Source of the DNA: Verrucomicrobiaceae bacterium
GTDB taxonomy: Bacteria; Verrucomicrobiota; Verrucomicrobiia; Verrucomicrobiales; Akkermansiaceae
DNA length: 6,774 nucleotides
Direction: 5' to 3'
Assembly: GCA_027483005.1 (NCBI GenBank)
Contig: JAIXVN010000351.1
Span: 1 to 6,774, forward strand
In this document: positions 1 through 4,832 of the stretch, one piece after another
Numbering within the stretch: position 1 is the first letter of the stretch
How the letters are laid out: each line of letters opens with the position of its first letter
Program-made: the position numbers and the translations under genes
The notes under the pieces: generated by a model
What the model saw: only the letters and a program-made list of their open reading frames with translations
Database searches by the model: none
What the model was told of the DNA's origin: nothing

Positions 1-349
1 CACCGCCATCCTGACGTCCTTCGCCGCCCGCGAGGTCTTCAACACCACCATGGGCATCATCTTCAACGTCGAGGAAACCGACGACGAAGCCGCCACCCGA
101 CGCCGCCTCCGCGAGAAGATTTCCGCCGCCACCTGGCCGGACGGTCGCCCGCTGTTCACGCCGCTCTCGCTGGTCTCGCTGCTCGTGTTCTACATCTACG
201 CGCTTCAATGCCTGCCAACCTCCGCCGTCGTGGCGCGGGAGGCAGGCTCGTGGAAATGGGCGCTTGGCCAGTTTGTGTTCATGAGCGGCTTTGCCTACCT
301 TGCCTCGCTCGTCGTGTTCCAGATCGGTCGGGCCTTCGGCCTTTCCTAA
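1..349 (+). CDS. feoB: FeoB ferrous iron transporter, C-terminal fragment
   Basis: This is the 3' end of a gene that enters from the left; 115 codons are visible before the TAA at 347-349. FeoB is an inner-membrane Fe(II) transporter with an N-terminal GTPase (outside this window). The fragment starts in the conserved stretch SFAAREVF...TMGIIFNVE, followed by a charged loop (DDEAATRRRLREKI) and the family's ATWPDGRPLFTPLSLVSLL segment. Two hydrophobic segments remain: one around FTPLSLVSLLVFYIYALQC with the typical Cys of QCLPTSAVV, and a last one around FVFMSGFAYLASLVVF. EAGSWKW between them is also typical of FeoB. It is followed after 12 bases by a small Cys-rich protein gene, the usual feo arrangement. 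The C terminus looks intact. The internal ATG at 50 is not a start. The identification is secure from motifs alone. Confidence 0.95.
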   Translation, partial: TAILTSFAAREVFNTTMGIIFNVEETDDEAATRRRLREKISAATWPDGRPLFTPLSLVSLLVFYIYALQCLPTSAVVAREAGSWKWALGQFVFMSGFAYLASLVVFQIGRAFGLS

Positions 350-361
350 CCCCCTCCCCCC

Positions 362-568
362 ATGCCCCACTGGCAAACCCTCGTCGCCCTCGGCATCGTC
401 CTCGCCACCCTGCTGATCTTCCTGATCCGACTGCTGCGACCGGCCCCCAAGGGCGGCTGCGGTCACGACTGCGGCTGCGGGGCAAACTCCGTCCGGCAGC
501 ATTCCCACAAGGAAGCCTCGGCCCATCCGGAACCTCCATCCGAGGAGTCGGAGAGTTCCGCATCCTGA
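362..568 (+). CDS. small FeoB-associated Cys-rich membrane protein
   Basis: A 68-residue protein begins 12 bases after the feoB stop. It has one N-terminal membrane helix (about residues 6-25), a basic stretch (RLLRPAPK), then a Cys cluster GGCGHDCGCG with Cys33, Cys37 and Cys39. The tail is short and polar, with three His residues (47, 49, 54) and an acidic Ser-rich end. This layout and position match the FeoB-associated Cys-rich membrane proteins (the family written into many feo operons, Pfam 12669), whose exact role is unsettled; FeoC-like or iron-handling roles have been suggested. The cluster here is C-x3-C-x-C rather than the more common CxxC-type pair, and the added His residues could help bind metal (inference). 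The start has no Shine-Dalgarno sequence: a C-rich run precedes the ATG. It is probably co-transcribed with feoB. Confidence 0.85.
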   Translation: MPHWQTLVALGIVLATLLIFLIRLLRPAPKGGCGHDCGCGANSVRQHSHKEASAHPEPPSEESESSAS

Positions 569-615
569 ACGCAGGCAGGCCCACTCAGACCCGCGGACTG
601 GAAACGCTTCGCCCG

Positions 616-660
616 AAAACCAAAGACCCCAATCCAGAGGAACTGGACTGGGGTCTTTGG
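616..660 (-). terminator. intrinsic terminator of tRNA-Ser, starting in its CCA end
   Basis: The arms at 660-643 and 637-620 pair over 18 positions around a 5-base loop (642-638). On the minus strand the stem is followed by TTTT (619-616) and then CGGGC. In minus-strand RNA all 18 positions pair, one of them as a G-U wobble; on the plus strand that position is an A-C mismatch and no T run follows. It is therefore a terminator for the minus-strand tRNA, not for feoB. The first three bases of the stem are the CCA of the tRNA. Confidence 0.85.
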
Positions 661-747
661 CGGACCGGGAGGGATTCGAACCCTCGGTAAGGTTACCCCT
701 ACGCCTCTTTAGCAAAGAGGTACTTTCGACCGCTCAGCCACCGATCC
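658..747 (-). tRNA. tRNA-Ser, anticodon GCU
   Basis: The reverse strand folds as a class II tRNA. The acceptor stem GGATCGG pairs with CCGGTCC (one T-G pair), the discriminator base is G (661), and CCA is encoded (660-658). The anticodon stem CCTCT/AGAGG holds the loop TTGCTAA, so the anticodon is GCU, which reads the serine codons AGC and AGU. A long variable arm (stem GTAGGG/CCTTAC, loop GTAA) is the serine hallmark. The T arm is GAGGG-TTCGAAT-CCCTC. Length is 87 nt without CCA. The gene is single and is followed at once by its terminator. Confidence 0.97.
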
Positions 748-764
748 GTTGCTTGCGCGAGAGG

Positions 765-793
765 GTTCAATCACAGAGAAACGAGGTCGTCAA
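765..793 (-). promoter_or_regulatory. possible promoter of tRNA-Ser
   Basis: On the minus strand TTGACG (793-788) is followed, after 17 bases, by TTGAAC (770-765), about 17 bases before the tRNA 5' end. The -35 match is good (5 of 6). The -10 match is poor (3 of 6), so this is a candidate only. No better pair is visible in the 109 bases between the tRNA and the lipoprotein gene. Confidence 0.35.
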
Positions 794-856
794 CCACCTG
801 ACCGCATTTTCCTTCGATGACTTGCAGCGGCGTGCCTCCGGCCCCATGGTGGAGCC

Positions 857-1306
857 ATGAAACGCCTTCCTGGATTCATCCCCATCATCGGCCTCACGAT
901 CGGTCTCGCCGGTTGCTCGCTGTTCGAGGCCGGCGGCAGAAAGGACGGGAAAAAGGAATCCGCTCCATCGTCGAGGCTCGTCGGCCGGATCGCCTCCATC
1001 TCAAATGACCGGAAGTTCGTGATGATCCAGAGCTTCGGCAGCTGGAATGTCCCGGCCGGCAGCATCCTGACCAGTCAGGGTCCCGACAACCGGGTCGCGA
1101 ACCTGCGCTGCAGCGGCGAGAAACTCGGACAATACGCCGCAGCCGACATTCAATCCGGAATGCCCGGCACTGGCGACGCGGTCTTCACCAGCCCGGAGAT
1201 GCCGTTGAAGCCCGGCGAAACGACAACTCCGAAGGCACCGGAAGGGTTCACCCCGAGCTTCAACTCCGGAACCGGCAGCGAACCCGCCCTGCCACAAGTG
1301 CCGTAA
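857..1306 (+). CDS. small lipoprotein of unknown function
   Basis: A 149-residue protein with a lipoprotein signal: MKR, a hydrophobic core (residues 5-16) and the lipobox LAGC with lipid-accepting Cys20. The residue after it is Ser, so outer-membrane sorting would be predicted under the E. coli rule, which may not hold here. A charged linker (GRKDGKKES) leads to a compact region, about residues 41-110 (VGRIASISNDRKFVMIQ... to ...GDAVF), that looks beta-rich. The tail is Pro/Thr/Ser-rich and disordered (residues 112-149). I do not recognise the domain. GGAG at 851-854 lies only 2 bases before the ATG, too close to be a good ribosome site, but the signal peptide begins right at this Met. It is transcribed away from the tRNA; the downstream gap is AT-rich and contains no obvious terminator. 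Confidence 0.85.
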   Translation: MKRLPGFIPIIGLTIGLAGCSLFEAGGRKDGKKESAPSSRLVGRIASISNDRKFVMIQSFGSWNVPAGSILTSQGPDNRVANLRCSGEKLGQYAAADIQSGMPGTGDAVFTSPEMPLKPGETTTPKAPEGFTPSFNSGTGSEPALPQVP

Positions 1307-1329
1307 TTTCAAAAATATAGCCCTCGATT

Positions 1330-1370
1330 TAGTCAACATTCCTTAAATTTTTGTAATTTAGGGTTGATTA
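1330..1370. promoter_or_regulatory. nested inverted repeats, candidate MarR operator
   Basis: Two inverted repeats lie in this AT-rich stretch. The inner one is TAAATT-TTTGT-AATTTA (1344-1360), with perfect 6-base arms and a 5-base centre. The outer one is TAGTCAAC (1330-1337) with GTTGATTA (1363-1370), 7 of 8 positions matching. Their centres differ by 2 bases. The outer right arm overlaps the candidate -35 of marR. MarR-family dimers bind palindromes of about this size next to their own gene, so autoregulation is plausible; this is inference. Confidence 0.45.
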
Positions 1371-1393
1371 CAATCCGGAAACCCTGGTAGCTT
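1364..1393 (+). promoter_or_regulatory. candidate promoter of marR-pgeF-ispE
   Basis: TTGATT (1364-1369), an 18-base spacer, then TAGCTT (1388-1393), 59 bases before the marR ATG. The -10 fits the sigma-70 consensus at only 3 of 6 positions, but the same hexamer followed by C at the same spacing occurs upstream of tig. An alternative -10, TACAAT (1369-1374, 5 of 6), has no good -35 at the right distance. Confidence 0.5.
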
Positions 1394-1452
1394 CTCTTCC
1401 GCAAAGGTTGTGCTCCCTTACTTGTCCCAAAGCATGAACACTACAACCAGCC

Positions 1453-1914
1453 ATGAAATTGAGCACATCGAGCGCTTCGAGCGCATCGGTCCACGCCGAC
1501 GCGGATCGTCTCGCGGACTTCGTCCTGTTTACGCAGCGCAGCTGCATCCTGAACCTGTCATCTGAACTCAACAAAGGAAACGTCTCATTTCCCCAGTTCT
1601 TCCTGCTGACCTACCTTTCGAGCGAGGAGTATCTGACCATGTCCGATATCGCGAAAAAGATGGGCCATTCGACCGCTGCGGCCACCGGCCTCGTCGATCG
1701 ACTTGAAAAGCTGGCCTACGTGGAACGCGTTCACGCCGCCGAAGACCGCCGCAAGATCATGGTGCGCATCACCCGGAAGGGCATTGAGCTCGTCGCCAAG
1801 ATGCGCAAGGAGATCGCAACGGATCTGGCGGGAATTCTCGCCGGCATGGATGAAGATGAAGCTGAAACCGTTGAACACACCAAGCGCGCCATCAAAGGCC
1901 GCGTGATGGCCTGA
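1453..1914 (+). CDS. MarR-family winged-helix transcriptional regulator
   Basis: A 153-residue DNA-binding protein. A helix (about 18-38) leads to VSFPQFFLLTYL, the usual MarR dimer/core helix. Then come LTMSDIAKKMG (62-71), the recognition helix STAAATGLVDRLEKL (73-87), and the wing with its hallmark Asp-Arg-Arg (98-100, AEDRRKIMVRIT). A C-terminal dimerisation helix pair ends the protein. Such proteins usually repress their own operon and neighbours and are released by small molecules or oxidation; the ligand cannot be read here. Cys31 in the first helix does not line up with the redox Cys of OhrR. The first 17 residues are Ser/Ala-rich and look unlike a MarR N terminus; an overlapping frame from the ATG at 1434 looks more natural there (see findings). 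No Shine-Dalgarno sequence is visible. The pgeF and ispE genes follow closely and may be its targets. Confidence 0.93.
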   Translation: MKLSTSSASSASVHADADRLADFVLFTQRSCILNLSSELNKGNVSFPQFFLLTYLSSEEYLTMSDIAKKMGHSTAAATGLVDRLEKLAYVERVHAAEDRRKIMVRITRKGIELVAKMRKEIATDLAGILAGMDEDEAETVEHTKRAIKGRVMA

Positions 1915-1954
1915 ACACCGGAATCTGCGAACGAACCCGCTTGGCGGATCCATC

Positions 1955-1989
1955 GCGCCTCCGTTACGGTCGCTCCGTGACGGAGGCGC
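1955..1989 (+). promoter_or_regulatory. 15-bp hairpin over the probable pgeF start codon
   Basis: The arms 1955-1969 and 1975-1989 pair over 15 positions around the loop TCGCT. In plus-strand RNA the only non-Watson-Crick pair is U1965-G1979, while minus-strand RNA would have an A-C mismatch, so the structure fits plus-strand transcripts better. The GTG at 1977-1979 sits inside the 3' arm. No T run follows, so it is a weak candidate for terminating marR; masking the start codon is the alternative. Function is inferred. Confidence 0.55.
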
Positions 1990-2651
1990 TCCCATTTCTA
2001 GACCGAATCCACTCCCTGCCAGGCGTCCGAGCGGGTTGGGTGCCACGCATTCCCGGGATCGAGGTCGGGGTTGACCGCGATGAGGCGATGCGACGTCTGA
2101 AAGCCGCCCATTTCCAGGCCGTTGTGGCCATCGGCGGCAGCGAGGGCCGCTGGTGGCGCGCGGAGCAGGTGCACGGAATCGGTGTCGCCGTGGTGCCGGG
2201 TGTCGCGACCATCTCCGCTCCCGACGGACTTCCGGTGGTGCCGGGTGTCGATGGCCTGGTGACGAACACTCCGGGGATCGTGCTCGCCATTTACGTGGCC
2301 GACTGCGGCCCGATCTGGCTTGCCGATCCGGTAAGCGGCGCGGTCGGGCTCCTGCATTCCGGCAAGAAAGGCACCGAGGGCAACATCCTCCAGGCCGGGC
2401 TCGACACGATGGCCCGGGAGTTCGGCAGCAAGGCCTCCGACGTGGTCGTGGCCCTGGGCCCCTGCATCCGTCCGCCGCACTACGAGATCGACTTTGCCGC
2501 CGAGATCGCCCGCCAGGCGGAACGGGCCGGAGTGGCCGACTACGCCGACTGCGGCGAGGACACCGCCCTCGATCTTCAACGCCACTACAGCTACCGCATC
2601 GAGCAGGGAAAAACCGGGCGGATGATGGCCCTGATCACCAAACTTTCATGA
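1977..2651 (+). CDS. pgeF: PgeF/YfiH-type laccase-domain protein (peptidoglycan editing factor family), variant
   Basis: A protein of 224 residues from GTG 1977; a TTG at 1941 would give 236. GTG is preferred because MTEALPFLDRIHSLPGV resembles a natural N terminus, but this is not certain. The family fold is recognisable: EQVHG (metal-ligand His66), VADCGPI (Cys110), LLHSG (His127), ALGPCIRP, and the C-terminal SYRIEQGKTGRMMALI. E. coli PgeF removes wrongly incorporated L-Ser from peptidoglycan precursors; relatives act on purine nucleosides. Two oddities stand out. The usual HAGWRG motif is HSGKKG, and the roughly 30 residues that normally lie between the Asp-Leu/Ile helix and the FFSYRRD region are missing. 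The three metal ligands remain, so it is probably folded and metal-bound, but substrate choice may differ. The stop overlaps the ispE start (ATGA). Confidence 0.88.
   Translation: MTEALPFLDRIHSLPGVRAGWVPRIPGIEVGVDRDEAMRRLKAAHFQAVVAIGGSEGRWWRAEQVHGIGVAVVPGVATISAPDGLPVVPGVDGLVTNTPGIVLAIYVADCGPIWLADPVSGAVGLLHSGKKGTEGNILQAGLDTMAREFGSKASDVVVALGPCIRPPHYEIDFAAEIARQAERAGVADYADCGEDTALDLQRHYSYRIEQGKTGRMMALITKLS
2190..2250 (+). repeat. 16-bp direct repeat inside pgeF
   Basis: GTGGTGCCGGGTGTCG occurs at 2190-2205 and again, identical, at 2235-2250. The copies are 45 bases apart, so they are in frame and encode VVPGV twice (AVVPGVATIS... and LPVVPGVDGLV). They fall in the loop before the (V)DGLVTNTPG element, where family members vary. 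A small in-frame duplication or chance are both possible. Confidence 0.6.
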
Positions 2652-3496
2652 GCACCCTGACCCTCCAGGCCCCCGCCAAGCTGAACCTATCGCTGCGGAT
2701 CCTCGGCAAGCGCGACGACGGCTTTCACTCCCTCGACACCTTGATGATCCGGCTCCCCGGACTGGCGGATGAACTCGAATTTTCACCTTCGGATGATTTC
2801 TCGTTCTCCTGCTCGGATCCCTCCGTCCCCGGCGATGAATCCAATCTCGTGGTCAAGGCCGTCCGCGCCTGGGAAGGCGCCAGCGGCCTGAGCTGCCGAC
2901 AGCACGTGTTTTTGAAAAAAGTCGTCCCGCACGGGGCTGGCCTCGGGGGTGGCAGCAGCGATGCGGCCACGACGTTTCTTGGGATCAACCAGCTTCACGG
3001 CTCCCCGCTGTCCCTGGACGTCCTTCACGACTTGGCCTCGGGACTCGGCTCCGACATCCCGTTTTTCCTCCATCCCGGAGCCGCGCGCTGCACCGGACGC
3101 GGAGAGATCATCGAGCCCGCTCCAATGCCCCCCGCCCTGCCGGTCCTCCTCCTGAAGCCCGGATTCGGGGTGGCCACCCCGGATGCCTACAAGCGCTGGA
3201 AGGATTCGGCCGAGATCCCCGGCATTTCCTACGGTCCGCAGGTGTTCCCCTGGGGCGAGCTGGTCAATGATCTGGAACGCCCGGTCTTCGAAAAGCACCG
3301 CTTCCTCGCCGAGGTGAAACAGTGGCTGCTCGAGCGACCCGAAGTCACCGGAGCGATGATGAGTGGCTCGGGATCGACGATGTTCGCCGTGCTCAAGCCC
3401 GACGCAGCAGCCGAAACTCTCGCGGCCGAAGCCAGGGAAGCACTCGATCCCACGATCTGGACCTGGAGCGGTCTGACCGACGGTTCAGCTTCGTAA
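2648..3496 (+). CDS. ispE: 4-diphosphocytidyl-2-C-methyl-D-erythritol kinase
   Basis: A 282-residue GHMP-family kinase of usual length. It phosphorylates CDP-methylerythritol at the 2-hydroxyl with ATP, the fourth step of the MEP route to IPP and DMAPP, in the cytoplasm. The N terminus APAKLNLSLRILGKRDDGFH carries the catalytic Lys (Lys11) and the usual Gly-(Tyr/Phe)-His. The ATP-binding glycine loop is PHGAGLGGGSSDAA (94-107), the catalytic Asp is in GSDIPFF (Asp136), and the third GHMP motif is MMSGSGSTMFAV (237-248). NDLE (207-210) is also family-typical. His95 in the loop replaces the more common hydrophobic or Met residue. Its ATG overlaps the pgeF stop by 4 bases (ATGA), so the two are translationally coupled. 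No separate promoter or Shine-Dalgarno sequence is visible. Confidence 0.97.
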   Translation: MSTLTLQAPAKLNLSLRILGKRDDGFHSLDTLMIRLPGLADELEFSPSDDFSFSCSDPSVPGDESNLVVKAVRAWEGASGLSCRQHVFLKKVVPHGAGLGGGSSDAATTFLGINQLHGSPLSLDVLHDLASGLGSDIPFFLHPGAARCTGRGEIIEPAPMPPALPVLLLKPGFGVATPDAYKRWKDSAEIPGISYGPQVFPWGELVNDLERPVFEKHRFLAEVKQWLLERPEVTGAMMSGSGSTMFAVLKPDAAAETLAAEAREALDPTIWTWSGLTDGSAS

Positions 3497-3584
3497 ATCC
3501 CCGCAGCCTGTTGGTTTTCTCCTTCACCTCGTCCGGTCTTGATGAAACGGATGAGCCTGTTCCTTCGCCAAACCCATTTTCTCC

Positions 3585-4643
3585 ATGCGACGCCAGATCT
3601 TCGCCTTGTTGCTCATTCCAGTCCTGCTTTGCCAGGCGGATGCCTACACCTTCACCGACCTCAAGGGCCGCAAGCTCACCGGGAAAATCCTGAAGGTCGA
3701 GGGCGGCTTGGTGACCCTCGAGGTCAAGCTGAGCGCCAAACCCATCTCGATCCCCATCGACACGCTCTGTGCGGAGGACAGGAGCTACCTCAACATCGCC
3801 TGGGGCACGCCAACCAACGTCAAGCCGACCGATCCGGCTCCCACGGCGGATCCGGTCGCCGAGGAAGAAGACCCGAAAAACAGCCGCCTCTATCCCAAAA
3901 CCAAGGAAGAGATCCGCGCGATGATCCGGGAAATTGGCAAGCGACCCAAACCCGAAGGCATCAGCAAGGAGGTCCACGAGGCCACGGAATCCCTCAACCT
4001 TTACCGCTATCTCTGCGGCGTGCCCTTCGAGGTGAAAGCGGACGCCGAGTTCTCGAAAAACGCCGATGATGCCGCCCTCGCCTGCAAGAAGAACGGCGGA
4101 CTCTCCCACAGCCTCGGCCACTCGACCGACAAGTGCAATCTCTCCTCAATCGGTGACAGGAAGGCCAGCGTCGCTCAGTACATCGAGGACGGCGGCGACA
4201 ACAACCGCGACGTTCGGGGCCATCGCGAGTGGTGCCTCAATCCGCCGATGGGCAAGGTCGGCTTTGGTTCCGGAGGAGACAGCTACTCGGCCATGTGGTG
4301 CATGGACGGCAGCGGCAAGTCGATCCGCGGCACCTGGAGCTATCCCGGCCACGGGCTTTTCCCGATCGAATACATGCACGGCAACGCCTGGTCGATCTAC
4401 GGAGCGGGAAAGCCGGACTCGTTGGAAAAACTCACCGTCGAGGTCTTCCGCCTCTCGAAGCGCCCGGAGAACGCCCTGCCGCTGAATGGGGAAATCGACG
4501 GCACCAAGGTGAAGATCAACCACGTCTCCCTGGGCATGGGCGGCATCAATTTCGAGCCCGAAGACCCCGCCCGTCGAGGCATCTACTGGGTCCGCGCCAC
4601 CGGCGGCGGCGTCCGGGCAGGCTATCTTGTCGAGCTATACTAG
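3585..4643 (+). CDS. secreted SHD1-like/CAP-domain protein
   Basis: A 352-residue exported protein. Residues 1-20 form a signal peptide (MRRQ, hydrophobic core, then QADA). Residues 21-74 (YTFTDLKGRKLTGKILKVEGG...IPIDTLCAEDRSYLNIAW) match the SHD1-like repeat common in Planctomycetes and Verrucomicrobia secreted proteins. A Pro/acidic linker (77-100) follows. Residues about 128-240 resemble a CAP/SCP domain: SLNLYRYLCGVPF, a LSHS His175, an EDGGDN acidic stretch (Glu201) and GHREWCLNP (His213), then KVGFGSG and SAMWCM. These would supply the His/Glu cavity residues of CAP proteins, although the motifs are divergent. Cysteines 144, 167, 184, 217 and 239 could form disulfides. Residues 245-352 form an extra beta-rich C-terminal part. 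The role is unknown; cell-surface or envelope binding is likely. No Shine-Dalgarno sequence. The gap to ispE is 88 bases. Confidence 0.85.
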   Translation: MRRQIFALLLIPVLLCQADAYTFTDLKGRKLTGKILKVEGGLVTLEVKLSAKPISIPIDTLCAEDRSYLNIAWGTPTNVKPTDPAPTADPVAEEEDPKNSRLYPKTKEEIRAMIREIGKRPKPEGISKEVHEATESLNLYRYLCGVPFEVKADAEFSKNADDAALACKKNGGLSHSLGHSTDKCNLSSIGDRKASVAQYIEDGGDNNRDVRGHREWCLNPPMGKVGFGSGGDSYSAMWCMDGSGKSIRGTWSYPGHGLFPIEYMHGNAWSIYGAGKPDSLEKLTVEVFRLSKRPENALPLNGEIDGTKVKINHVSLGMGGINFEPEDPARRGIYWVRATGGGVRAGYLVELY

Positions 4644-4832
4644 GGTCCTGAAGCCGTGGTCGAAATCCGAATCGGCGCGTCCGTGTAACTTTTGCGCACC
4701 TCATCCGGATTGGCATCATCCATTTTTTGTGATCCCGATAGAACCGCTTCATCTTCATGGCGGGTTAAGGCGAAGAACATGAAGAGCCAATCAAGCAATC
4801 GGGATTCGGGGGGCAGATTGGGAGGGGACTCA
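4644..4832. other. 189-base gap with no convincing gene
   Basis: This stretch holds no RNA gene or strong hairpin that I can see. It contains a T run (4725-4730) after only a 4-bp GGAT/ATCC stem, too weak to call a terminator for the CAP gene. The plus-strand frame of the following gene stays open here back to an ATG at 4692, but its codons look non-coding. A minus-strand frame (4640 to about 4780) looks somewhat protein-like without a recognisable match. A promoter for the next gene is not evident. Confidence 0.5.

Noticed and set aside
620..660. The tRNA terminator hairpin as a bidirectional terminator for the feo operon
   Set aside because: On the plus strand the stem has an A-C mismatch and is followed by GC-rich sequence with no T run.
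208..690. 160-codon plus-strand open frame across feoB and the small protein gene
   Set aside because: It lies in another frame over two well-supported genes, and its translation is Arg/Pro-rich as expected for a shadow frame in GC-rich DNA.
1482..1914. OhrR-type peroxide sensor call for the MarR protein, based on Cys31
   Set aside because: Counting back from the shared (F/Y)PQ motif, Cys31 falls about ten residues away from the OhrR redox Cys, so the sensor class cannot be assigned.
3393..4121. 242-codon minus-strand open frame over the ispE end and the CAP gene
   Set aside because: It is antisense to two supported genes and has no family features.
4692..4832. N-terminal extension of the orphan gene from ATG 4692
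   Set aside because: Codon choice is poor in this part, no ribosome site precedes ATG 4692, and ATG 4833 has GGAGG at ideal spacing.
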